64,000 nucleotides of DNA from Polytrichum commune (lineage: Eukaryota > Streptophyta > Polytrichopsida > Polytrichales > Polytrichaceae): assembly GCA_950295325.1 (NCBI GenBank), contig OX485804.1, positions 1,612,001 to 1,676,000 of the forward strand, given 5' to 3'. A model generated the notes under the pieces. The model did no database searches. It was not told the DNA's origin and was given only the letters and a program-made list of their open reading frames with translations. Shown here one piece after another: positions 44,654 through 56,328 of this stretch (position 1 is its first letter; the number at the start of each line of letters is the position of its first letter). The position numbers and the translations under genes are program-made.

Positions 44654-47129
44654 AAGGATACAAGGTATCAGTTAGTGTGCTGCAAAATCTTGTGTTGATG
44701 ACCAGAGCAAATTTTTTTGTACAGTATTTGTGCTTGTTCTTCTGGTCATCATTTCAATATTGGAGATGATCTGCAGTTACAATTTTCCATCAGCATATTG
44801 AAAGAGTATCTGGACTGCAAATATGGATGATTTTACTATGTGTTCAGCTTCAAGGTTTTCTTATATTGTCAATGTTGGAATTCTACTGGCCCCTCATCAA
44901 CCTCGGTGTGTGCAAATAGCTGGTAAGACGTCTAAATGACTCAGTTTAACTTTGAACTAAGGCATGAATACCAAATACTTACATGTCAAATTTCATGGAA
45001 CTTCCTAACCACCAAAAAAACATGGAGTTTGTAAATCTAGCCTGGTCAATTCTTGGGGGAGTTCAGTTATTGGGAGAAGCACAACCAGTGAAAACTGAGG
45101 CAACATTCTGGAGGAGGCTACTGTACTTATTATTGGCATGTTACTAGATGTTCCTGGCACCAAAGAGCCACTGTAAACTCAATAAATATATGCAATTTGT
45201 TGTGTTGATGGATTTTAGAGAACTCATTGAGTGGTTACAGGACATGAACACATCATTTGTGCTTCTTTAAATACTTCATCACACAATTGTAGTGTTCACA
45301 CTTATGTTTTCAAGTCTATCTAAATAACCTAAGTTCCCAATGGTTTGTTTTCGTTCCCAACTCGTCTTATGTTCCCAGTCTTGTTCCCGATCTTGGCTTC
45401 GTCCTAGTCTTGTTCCTGATCCTGGTCTCATTCCCGGATGCGTTCCCAATCCTAGTCTTGTTCCTGTCCGAGTTCCTGAACCTGGATCCTTGTTCCTGCA
45501 GACACGCGGCGTTCCTGAACCTGGTTCTCACGTTCCCAAGGCCTAAACTTATGTTCCCTACCTTCCTGAGAAGAGAATTTCGTCTCTCTGCCTCCTTCGT
45601 TGCCTGGCTCGCCTCTCTTCGCAATGCTCGCTGCTCCTCTCCCATGCATATGTTCTCATATGCTTGTGACTCTACAGTATGCTCATGCGAAATATAAAAA
45701 GCTTCTTTGAGATAATGTTTTTGGCCGTGCATAACTGTGTTTTTGAATGTATATTGGTTCTCACATATCCCCCTTTTCTCCTCCTCCCTGTGTTTTGGTC
45801 CTTTTCTTGTCCACTGGTTTTTCTAGGACTCGGTCCAGATTGTTAACGACTCCAACTTGCAAAGCTTCTTCTATGATGCAGCTTGCAATGCGGTGTCCAT
45901 GATCAACTACTCCAAGGAACCCTTGGATGTTGACATCGTGGACAGCCCCCCACCCAAAAAAATCTTCCGTCTCTTGTTGTCCCCATCCCCACTCAAAGGG
46001 GTCACTTGTGCGCATGATTGTGGTCGGGACTCCCCTTCTTGGTCTGCCGGGGACATGGTGCTCACCGGTGTCTAGAGATGGACTTTCAACCAACACATAT
46101 GCGCCCATCCCCAGTCCCCCGTGTGACATGTTGCATGTCTATGCCAACTCAGCCCCCACAGTCCCATGTCCCAATGTATGCTATACCCTCTGCCAAGTTG
46201 CATTTCCCTTCCCATGTTTCTCCATTCCTTTTGTTTAACTTTGGTTTCGGTCTTCCTTCTCAAACTACCCCCCCCCCTTTCATTTGTTCCGTTGGTTTAT
46301 AGGTTGCGTTCAAGTTGGTACCAACATATTCCAAAGGCGCTTTATCCATCGAATGGGAGCGTTTCTACACCATATGTAGAAGTGTGAGGCAATCTTCTTC
46401 CCAAATGACATCCCATTTGAATTCATCCTCATACAATTCGGGTTTTTGTTGGCCTCCTAAATATACATGGTGGGCCGTCATCCTAACCTTGGCTACAACC
46501 ATAGAGCAAAGATATTCCGGAATGTGGAGGCCACGCAAGCAAAAGAAGTGGTGGTGAAAGGGAAAGAAGCGGCCACCAAAGCCAAAAAACCATTGTATTA
46601 TAAACCTTGTACATAAATAGGCTTAGTTTAGGTCGCACTATCCAATAATGGTTATGTAGCGCTCGTTTGCTACTTAATTTCTTTGACTAGACCTTGTATT
46701 TTCTATTTCCTGTAATATGATATTCTCCTTTTTCTTCCAAAGTTGTTTCATGTTTAGGTTGTCTTGCTGAAACCATCGTAAATAAGTTTTTGATCAAGTA
46801 TCGCCTTCATTTGTGCATGGATTGATGTAGATCACCAGCATTAAACATTCGCATGTTCGAGTTTCACACACTTTTTCTAATATTTATATGATATTTCTAT
46901 GTTCTCATATACATAAATGTCTCGACATGCCATAATGATCTCAAATGACCTAATTTAGTGTTATGTCTATTTATTACTTTATCATTTTATGTAATATTGG
47001 TTGAAGTCTTTTATCCCCTTGTCAGGTGCTATGTTTTTAATGGATATATGTGCTATGTTATCTGTCCACTAGTAAAAAAAAACACACATTGGACATATTA
47101 TAAATGAGTGCATTTGTCCATGTTTTGTT
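44654..47129. other. Intergenic after DEAH9, with a GTTCC array and coding-like debris
   Basis: The DEAH9 3' UTR occupies the first few hundred bases. Beyond 45560, coding-like scraps occur, e.g. 45850-46070 on the plus strand (NSNLQSFFYDAACNAV, VDIVDSPPPKKIF) and 46300-46557, but stops and lack of any family match prevent a gene call. Most likely mobile-element remains. Confidence 0.4.
45331..45560. repeat. GTTCC-based short-period array
   Basis: About a dozen GTTCC(C/T) pentamers are spaced mostly at multiples of 6 bp (12-30 bp), many within units resembling 'gttccngancctngtctt'. The regular phase keeps both strands open, explaining apparent Pro/Val-rich and Arg/Asn-rich frames here. Those frames are products of the repeat, not evidence of genes. 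Confidence 0.75.
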
Positions 47130-50100
47130 GTGCAACCATTATCATCTTTCTTCATGGCTACCATCCGTGTTGATGCATCATTTATTCCCTTCACTTTGCC
47201 TCTTGGTGATGATGATCATGTTGTTATTATGGGGGACCTAATTGGTTTGAGATTGAACCTCCATATAGGAACCTTATATGTCAAGCAAAAGATGTATGGT
47301 GAGGATGGAGTAGTATTTGAAACTATTGATACAAAATAATAGGAGTGATGATGGTTCCATGTGGATTTGGGGACTTGGTTAATTGAGGGTTATAGGTCTC
47401 TCTGAATCGCAAATGCAAGCTTCAACTATCATATTGACAAATGAATCAGGGACATCTATAGTTCAAATCCCTAGTGTTGTAACTATTAAATTAGAGCCCA
47501 ATGGTAATAATGTGTTTGTATTATCTAATTACGAAGATGGCATTTGTGCATCTGTTGATCTTTGATACATTGTCTTTTTCATTTAAATGTACATGTTCAA
47601 TCCTTCACAAGGATGTACCTATATCCCCTTACAAATTAATCCTTTGTACATGAGGCTGGCTCACTAGGGTACACCTTCTCAACATCCTTCATTACAACCT
47701 TTGACTTCATCTACTGGTTTGAGTATTGTGAATGATTTGAAATTAACAAAGTCTAGAAAAAAATTGTAGTCAAATCTTGCATCCATTGATTTTGACAACA
47801 TAGAGGTCCATGATGTCAAGTACTTACCATCATTTTTTGACAATCACGTATTATTTGTGTTGCCCTCTGTGGTATTTGGAGTTCTAAGTATATATGGTTG
47901 CTCAATGGATGACATGGACAAGATGTAAGATAGTCGCCCTTGTTGCACCACCAAAACCACAAATATCCAAAATTATTTTGGATTGTCATTCTGGTACTCC
48001 ACTTGTGTAGGTTATCTCCAATGTCATAATGAGTACTGCAATTACATGCATTGCAATGGGGGCATATGCAACATTATTGAATGGGCAGGTTCAACTCCTC
48101 TACCATTTTCCGTGGGCAACGGTGTCCCAAATAAGTCTAGATTGGAGTGTAAGGTATGTGTGCATTGCTTTGTGTCATGCTTGCATATATATATATATGT
48201 CCACTCCACATCCGTTGAGATGTCAAGACTTGCATTCATCTTGGTGTGCATGATCATCATGTGTCCAATGGAACATGTCGGGAATCATTGAACATAATGC
48301 ATCAGTGCGTGGCAAATAAAGTTTTGAAAACACCCACAGCAAAAAACTTGGCCATTGTTATGGCAACAAACAAACATTTTTGGTGGATTACCTTCTTAAA
48401 TACCCTACAAATGGGGAAGGCCATTACTTGGTTGGTTTGTCCTTAAAGGTGGTCATGGAAAAATTTAGCACATTTGCGTTCCCGAATTATCATAATTTTG
48501 TGTTTGGATCAAAAAAATTTGTGCGTAGTGAAATGGGGAGTATGGATGGTATTATGGCACTCAAAGACCATTCCACTTTTAAGCTTGTCCAAGGTAGTAG
48601 GTTCCCATGACAATCAAAAGACAAAGTGTTTGTTTTCAAGATGTCCGTAGACCTTCTAGGCAGTGGTGTGGAGCTTGTAAAGAGAATGCAAATCGGGGGG
48701 GAAGGGGGGAGGGGGGCATTCTCATATTTTTATAATGGTTGGGGTTTTGGCACTTCCGTTATAGGCAATGGTGTGGGCATATCTTATTTGTAAGTGCATC
48801 ATAACTGTATTCTTCAATTATGTCATTTTATTTATTTATTGTTATAATGAAAAGTCATGATTTTCTTGACCCTATATTTAGGTAAATGTGCACAAGATAC
48901 GACAATAGAAGAATGTGTGGAAATCCCAACATGTAACCTTGCAGAGACTGTACACAACAAATGGCTCCAACAGTTTGGCAACAAGATGACTTGCTTATAT
49001 GAAGCCATAGGACAACATGATCCGCTTTTTCAATTAGATTGTGAATTATAGGGCATGGTTGAAAGGGGGTCTAAAGGTAATTTAAGGTCATGACATGGCA
49101 TCTTTTAAATTCAAAGCAGTTGTTAGGTGTGGAGATCCTAAGATGTTGGTTGATGCCATAACGCTTTATCTAGGGAAGAAAATGTTAATACCATAATTTG
49201 TGTATTGGGGGGTTTGAGTTGTTTGGGTCCACCAAACAAAATCTTGACATGCTCTCAAGTGCTAATTACAACTCTCATCGACCTAACAAAGTTAATTACT
49301 TCAATCCTCGTCCTAACACCCGGGCAACTCATCAACACATGGAGGAGTTGTTGAGATCTATAGAGCATGGTGTAGCTCATAATACATCCGTGTTAAAGAC
49401 CGATTGTATTGCTTTGAAGTGGCACATTGCCACCCAACTCAACCAATTGATGTTGGCCAATGCAGGACATTACATGGACTTTTGCAATGCCAAAGTTAGG
49501 AGTGGCAAACATGGCATACATGCTCCAATAAACAAAGGGTTGAAGAGATAATTTCGTTCCATCAAGAATATGGAGTATGAGTTTTGGTTTTGCCCTAATA
49601 ACATCAAGTGTTGGGTGAGTGACAACAAGAAGAAGTATGTGTTGGATTGGCCTATAGTGCCCAACACTTGGTTGGTGAAGAGAGGAACCGATCTATTGAG
49701 GGAGGATGTGTTGGCACTTGAGAATGTTGGATTTCAAATGCAATAGAGGAAGGCATTGTCCCCTCGTCATAGGCTTTCAACAATTGTGTCCCTCCCCATC
49801 CCTCAATCGCATTTTTGTGCCCCCCCCCCCCAAATCCAGACGTCCACCGTACATTCAGGTTTGGAAAGTCGGTATGTTACAATCCAACAACACCAACAAC
49901 AGATTGCAAAAACAATTGGGAGAACGTTGAACTCATGAACTCATGTACTACATTATTGGAAGCACTATTATTATGTACCCATGCTTTGGAGTGATAATTA
50001 ACATTGTCTCCAAGGATGTTGTCACATACCGTGTCACAATTGGTAACATCCCTTGTTACATATGCTTAGACTCTATAAAAATGTCATCAAACTTTGGGAA

Positions 50101-50257
50101 AGAAAGGGAATGGGTGTATTATAAACATCTTTATCATGTCTTCAAATTTTTGTGCAAAGTAGGTTACGAGAGTAACAAGTTCATTCATGGACCTACCTTT
50201 ACCTACAACAAGGCCATGCAATTACTTGGACTTGTAGGTGTTGACGAGTGTGAGTAG
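47130..50257 (+). pseudogene. Decayed mobile-element coding region
   Basis: A string of plus-strand fragments in different frames, broken by stops and G-runs, reads like one eroded protein set: 47150-47565 (VDASFIPFTLPLGDDD, VVTIKLEPNGNNVFVLS), 48300-48610 (FLNTLQMGKAITWLV; HYLVGLSLKVVMEKF), 48888-49051 (CVEIPTCNLAETVHNKWLQQ), 49198-49551 and, past a single TAA, 49555-49745 (EYEFWFCPNNIKCWV; LDWPIVPNTWLVKRG). The 'NLAETVHNKWLQQ' block resembles repeated plant transposon-type proteins, but I cannot name the superfamily. No intact frame is long enough to be functional. Confidence 0.45.
48695..48716 (+). other. G-rich tract, potential quadruplex
   Basis: Three runs of six to seven G are separated by one or two A (48695-48716). 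The composition favours G-quadruplex folding. It lies inside the decayed mobile-element region and has no linked gene. Confidence 0.5.
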
Positions 50258-53236
50258 TGTTGCAAATCATGTGTTGAGCCGCATTATTAAGAATGTTAGT
50301 GTATTACATGTATTGGTTTGGATTTTTATACTAAAATTGAGCAATGGACTGAAAGTATTCTAAATGATCCATGATAATAGGCCCCCTTCACTATTGCTTC
50401 ATTCAAAGTGTTTGCAAAATATGGCATTCAAGTAGTGCCGATTTTTAAATATGAACCTTAAACCCATGCACATTTATTAAATATGGATTCATTGCTCATT
50501 GGTTACTACTCACTCCTCACTACTCACTGCTTGTTGCTCATGAGATAGCTTCCCTCATGTATTAGAACCCATTTGGAAGTTGGGTGTAAATTTTGGGGCC
50601 TATTGTTTGCACCTCTCAAACTTTGAGAGAATTTTAGGATCTAAAATAGGACATGCACATGGAATTCATTGTCTTAAATCCCGGATTGGCCTATGCAAGC
50701 CTATCTTGGCTCACCCATCCTAATAGGACAAGCTAAAAAGCTAATTTTTAACAGCCTGACACCACTCTTTGTGTATGCTAATTTAACCATGGTTTCATCT
50801 ACCATACCTTGTGAATAACTCTAATAGGCACCATGTTCTTTTCCCCATCAACTTAACTTAGGCACAAAAACCTCAAGAATACTGGAACCCTCCCTCCCTC
50901 CCTCCGGAATTGACAACCACTCCCCCAATGGGATCTCCAAATTTTTGGGCAGAAACCTTAAATAAGTTATATGGGCAGCCAGCTGCTCGGCTCCCCTGCT
51001 AGTTGACCACTGCCCTACACGGAATCTCCAAAATTTTGGGCCCCCAAACCCGATTGGGCGGTCATGGGTGCTCCGGCCCATATTGGGGGCCGGGCAGCAT
51101 GCCAAAATTAGGTGTCAAAGGATGATGGGAACCGGGCAGGATAATTTTAGGCTACAAGACCATGGTGGGCCATGGCTGGGCCGTGGTGGGCTTATCCCCT
51201 TTTGTTTTTAGCCCAAATGTGGACCCCACTGTCTTAAGATTTTTGGGTCTCTTGCCAAGTGGATGACAGCATGTCATTTGGCAATAATAGTTTTAATTAT
51301 TGTTTTTTATTTGAATGGTATGGATACTACAGGCTGAGATCAATACACAGTATTTTTAGTCCTACTATGTAATTCCATTTTAGTTTGAGCCTGTTTACCA
51401 GGCTTAAGTTGTTGCGTATTGCATAAGTAGAGATTTGTTTCGAAGAAAGCATGGTAAGCTTTTGCACATTGCTACTAAATAAGGTTTTGTTGAACCCCTA
51501 AAGGTCAAGGCGGACGATATTGTTGGGTAGTTACCTTTGCCTAACAATTCAATGTATACATTTACACTATAATCTTCTAATATTGGACATGAGAATGGTT
51601 GAAAATTTATGTGAACAATCCCACTTTAGAAATCTTCCATTTATACGGTCGTATCTACCATGAGAAGAGTTGATTGTCATTAATAAGCTTATGAATTGAA
51701 CTAAATTGTTTTAGGCAATTTTGGGAAGATTTTACTTCAGCCTTTAGGCATGGGGTTAAACCCTTCCCAATGTTCTAGATCCGTTTGTGGAATCAAATGA
51801 ATGCCCATTGTATTAATTAGAAACACAAGTACCACCAAGAGACCAAGAGTTCAAAAGAAGGCATGTTCAAAGGCATGCTATAGGCTAACCTAGCAAGAGA
51901 CCGAAAATATTGAACTCAGGATCAAGTAAACAAGAGGACAACACTGGCACTACTAGGATCATTGTGGGGCCTAAAACACACTTCCCATTTGACACGGGTG
52001 GTCATCAAGACATGACCCCATTTACATGTCAAGTCCAATCTACAATTGTTTCTCATATTGGGTTTGAAGCATGTTTGGTTTGGGACATAACTACGTTGCC
52101 CAATGGTTAATTCTAGATTATTTTTGTAACATGCAATGATCACAGGTAAGCAAGCTTGCTCCACCCTCAAGCCTTGGTGAAGACAGACGACCATGAAATT
52201 AGGTGGCTTTGGTAATATTTTTTCATTTACAATAGTTTTGTCTTGGATCCAATGACACTGGTGAAAGCCGGTGTCTAGGGTGACGAAGGCATGATCTTCT
52301 ATGAGCTCCAACCACACATTGGATGAGCTTTTATTTGTTTTTAAACTCCAATCACATGAAACCTTCATGATCCTATTATTGAAACTCAAAGAAACTTATA
52401 TTTGAAGGGAGGCGCCACCTTCGCTCCATGACAAAGGCACGAGGTGGGTTTTCCCTTCCAAAAAGGGCTCTGGAGCCTCTGTAAGAGCGAAAGGGTTAAG
52501 GATCAATATTGGAAATGGTATTCTCTGGAGCAAGTGCTACTTTTGATGACGTGGGTTTTCAACTTGGAACCCCTTCAAATGATAGGCAGCTAAGGACACA
52601 CCCCAAAGGATGTCTCCAGAAGAAGCTACATGGTTGAAGCACGAGGCCATGAGAGAAAGCCAACGTGAAGCCGAGACTCGGGTCGGTTAGCAGATAAACC
52701 ATAATTGGGAGTGATTTTGAAGCTGTCAATCTGGGGCCAGACTACTTAACATAACTACCTACTACAGTAGAACAAAACAATAACTACCCCCAAATTCACT
52801 CCTAGAAAACATACACGTGGTTAAAAAAGACAATCAGAACATTAAAGTTATCTGTAAAGTCCTTCAAAGAGGGATGGAACCGTGGATTTGATCCTTTTTT
52901 GAAAAAAAAAACCTTTCTATTATGAACTCATTAGCTCGTGGTGTATCGGAGTCTATTTTGAAATTTGGGTAATATTTTTGAAACCTCTTTTTTTCACCTC
53001 AATTTTTTTGAATGAATTTTATGATCTAAAGACAGTATACGCATGGGACCCACTATCCTAAAATCCAGTACTAGCTTATGCCATGCTAGCTTGGCCCACA
53101 CATCCTAGTAAAACAAGCTAAGAAACCGTTTTTTAATAACATGACACTACTCTTTGTGTACGGTAATTTAAACATTAAGAAAACTTGGTGACTTTGTGTT
53201 AATTGTCATAAACTCAAAGTTAATTGGGACTAAACC
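50258..53236. other. Intergenic, with a ~230-bp diverged direct repeat
   Basis: The segment 50577-50805 is repeated at about 52960-53190 in the same orientation (shared 'gcctatgcaagcctakcttggc', 'acaagctaara', 'gacactactctttgtgta' blocks). The 2.4-kb spacing could mark an old retroelement, but no primer-binding site or gag/pol remnant is seen between them. A locally G+C-rich stretch lies at 50985-51190. No gene is supported. Confidence 0.45.
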
Positions 53237-54223
53237 AGGGTTCGGGAGATTTTTGAGCTCAACTAGCTAAAATCCGTCCCTTCATAATTTCTACCGGTCT
53301 TTTTAGGATTTGATCGGTTGCAAACTTGTTGTCATTAATTTGAATTGGCCAATATCCTATATTTTCTTTTTAATTGCTGGTTAATTTCCTCTTCATTGTA
53401 ATGACAACTGGCCAAAAACTCGGGCATTGATAAGTAAGTTGGTTTTCCAATTATATCTACAAACAACATACACTATTCAACAACAATGTTCAAAGAACAT
53501 ATCAGCATCCAACAATAATATGTAATGATATCAACATCCAACAAGAATGATCAACAATTTATCCGTAGCAAGAGTTGAACCTAAAATAAGCCATCAACCG
53601 GTTGATGGCCATGGATAAACTCTTCTATCATACCTAGGTCTTAAAACCTCATATTAGATTTGAGGCCACAACATGATAAAAGAGTAACCTAACATACCAT
53701 ACTATATACAAACATGAAATTCACCAATTGTTAGAGTCAAAATCAACAATATCATCTTCACCTTCAAGAGGAAAACGCCCTGAAAGGTATCTTTGTGGAT
53801 GTAAAAACAACCATCTAAACTTTGTAGAGTTCCTTCATAAAGCTATAATGGTTTCCATTAGTACATTATCAAGATCACCACAAAGATCTTCCATAGACAC
53901 ACTCATAATACATTCTAAACACTAAGCGTCAACAATGGAATGCAATAACGAAGCAAAAGCATCGTTAAGTTTCTTGTGACCTACACGGCTGAGAACCTTC
54001 CTCATTCAATATCCGCCCATACCCTCTGGAGACCCAACTCATTTCCGCCATTTTCTGAGCCTGAGGGGTTAAATTTCCTACATTATCTCATATTGGTCGG
54101 TTGATTTCCTATACTCTTCATATTTAACTCGGTTATAAGGCCGAAATCTCCCCAAAAAAATCGGTAATTTTGCAATTTCACTCAGCTAACTTACAACTAG
54201 CTGCCGGATCTCCCCGATCATTG
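53237..54223. mobile_element. hAT-like element, family 'GGGGAGA', copy C (~1 kb)
   Basis: The left end CAGGGTTCGGGAGATTT and the right end, reverse complemented CAATGATCGGGGAGA, match the termini of copy B at 28677. The flanks are gactaaac on the left and gactacta on the right, an eroded 8-bp duplication at best. The right 150 bp resembles copy B closely (ccgatcattgg, 'acaactagctgccgg'). The interior is larger than in copies A and B and has no transposase. Confidence 0.65.
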
Positions 54224-54659
54224 GACTACTAAACCCATGGGTTCATCTGCTTTACTTTATGGACTATTTTTAAGGCACTTTTTACAAGGTGGACCTCGGC
54301 CCCAGAAGGCCCTGGTAGGTGGCCAAGTTTAACCCCATAACTTAACAAAAGCAGGGGCAGGGGCAATAATAACTTGTTATTGGGGGTCCAGGAGATTCTA
54401 GAAAAGAGGGCCAGGGCTGGGTGGAGCCAGAATGGCGGGTGAGCCCCGCCCCACCCGGGGAAACAGGGGGATCGAGCCGCCGCGGTTAGTGACGCGGCAA
54501 ACCGCTCGCAGCGGCCATTGACTTCCTTCAACAAAGCACCACCGGATTCTTAAGCTATTGCTGGAGATCTGCCTAGTTTATATACAGTTCTAATTGATTT
54601 ATCAAAACAAAACAAACTCTAGATTCCTTGGTCAGTAACACCATCTACCTGATGAGTAA

Positions 54660-55082
54660 GGGTGAGTTTCCATGAAGGCCGCTCGCCCACTAGATTCTAG
54701 ACAACAACGGGTCGAAGATGTTCGCATGTACTTAAGCACGAACCGTCAACCAACCGCATTCTCGCAGTCCACTAGAATGCACAGTAGATGGTCTTAGACA
54801 TGGGCTGCTAGACTATCGTGAGACCACTAAAGAATATTTAATCTACAAGTGCCCAATCACCGAAGGATTAAGACTCGTTGAAGACTCAAGATAACCAATG
54901 TTGGTCTAGAATTCCATCCCTGGTAACCGGGAGGAGGAGGAGGAGACCCGGATTTGAGAAGATGGGAGTAGCTGGTGGGCACATATGAACTCTACCCCAT
55001 TATATTTCCTCTACATTTGGGCAAGTTTGTCCTTATTCATACTAGAATATGGTGGGTGAGCAACCTACATGGAAACTCACCC
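54660..55082. mobile_element. Tourist-like (PIF/Harbinger) MITE
   Basis: Terminal inverted repeats of about 44 bp with ~80% identity begin GGGTGAGTTTCCATG at both ends. The 3-bp duplication TAA flanks it (54657-54659 and 55083-55085), the hallmark of PIF/Harbinger insertions. The 423-bp body is non-coding. A single end of the same family lies at 15612-15640. Confidence 0.82.
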
Positions 55083-55085
55083 TAA

Positions 55086-56328
55086 GTCTAACAAATACAC
55101 AAAGTATGTGCAACGAAAAATGTCAGATTACATGTTGCGGTAGGATCTAGTTAGAAGCCTAAAATGTATGCATTCCTCTTGTTGCTAGTCGTTGACTATA
55201 GCAGTGGCTCATGCCCCGATCACACCAAAATTTTCGTCCGCTTCCAATTGTGTAGGGATTATGTTGAGACATAGATGCTAGCCCACCACTTTTCACACCA
55301 GAGATGCCCACGTATGGTGCCAAAATTGGCCGGTGTGAGCAACTCCTCAGTTGGCAAACCTACAAGTTCATTTGCATCATCAAAAGTGAAAAGAAAGTAC
55401 AGGGAAAGCAAACTTGAACTCTAGGTCTCTTGGAAAGCCTGACGGACATCTACTATACATACAGGAACAACAACAGAAAAAGAATTCTGTGCAAAGAAAG
55501 TGTCAGATTCTCGGTAGTTGGTAGTTACATCTGACATGGAGCCTTTACATATACATAAGTTAAGCTAATTAGTATAAGACTCCTGAGCATCTCTCGTTCA
55601 TTTGCCAGTTGTCATGGCGTCGTTTTGAGATGAGGTAATTTGCTAGCTGATTAACAAATAAAAACCATCAGAGCTCTAGATTCCTTGGAGTTACGTGACT
55701 ATACTATACTATAGTCACAATTTTCAGCAAAGAAAAAGGTCGGACTCAAGCTCGGTACATGGTTACTTGGTAATATCTGTCTCGAAGGCTCTGAACCGAC
55801 TGTCCTCTCACTATTGTAAGTGGTCGAGTTTCGGAGGGTGAAACTATCTGATAAACCTCCAAGTAGACTGTTCCTCGGATAGATCTCCTGGTAGCATCGG
55901 AGTCAGCGATGTATATATAATGGGACAATCGCAGCTTGTAGCTATTTTTGGGCCTCTGCGGAATTTGCGCCTGCTTTTCCAAGATTGTAGAAATCCTCCG
56001 CAGCTTGCCAAACAGTAATTTGAGCTACAGTAACAACAGACAGAAATCCAACAATTCCTGCACAGTAGAAAGAAAAACAAAAAGGTTCGTAGATTCTCGG
56101 TAGTTGGTTAGTAGCGTCTGGCTCACTCCGAGCTGCCTTTATAAGAGAACTGCACCTCAGTCCTCTTGTTGCCAGTAGCCGAGGGAGCCTGTTGCATGAC
56201 TAAACCCTCAGACTCCTTGGACATGCTTCCGGGCATACTCACTAGTTTGCAATGAGCAGGAGTAGATTATAGTGAGAGAGTTGGAGTAATCTAATTAGTA
56301 ATCTGGTGCTGTTTATTCCAGAGAAAAG
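55086..56328. other. Upstream region of AMT1 with a diverged duplicated segment
   Basis: 'agattctcggtagttggt' with following 'acatctgrc' and 'gagctgccttta'-like blocks occurs at about 55507 and again at 56089, so part of the promoter region is duplicated. No gene is supported. Minus-strand short frames at 55746-56080 show no family. Confidence 0.45.
56138..56145 (+). promoter_or_regulatory. Candidate TATA box of AMT1
   Basis: The sequence tttataag lies about 190 bp upstream of the AMT1 ATG within a G+C-richer block. This is a plausible distance for a plant promoter with a ~150-nt 5' UTR. It rests on consensus only; the similar 'ctttacata' in the upstream duplicate near 55547 is a rival. Confidence 0.35.

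Noticed and set aside
45340..45732. Pro/Val-rich (plus) and Arg/Asn-rich (minus) frames as possible genes
   Set aside because: Both arise from hexamer-phased GTTCC repeats.
54229..54534. 101-codon minus-strand frame
   Set aside because: No family, low-complexity Leu-rich stretch, no splice or promoter support; judged chance in a locally GC-rich patch.
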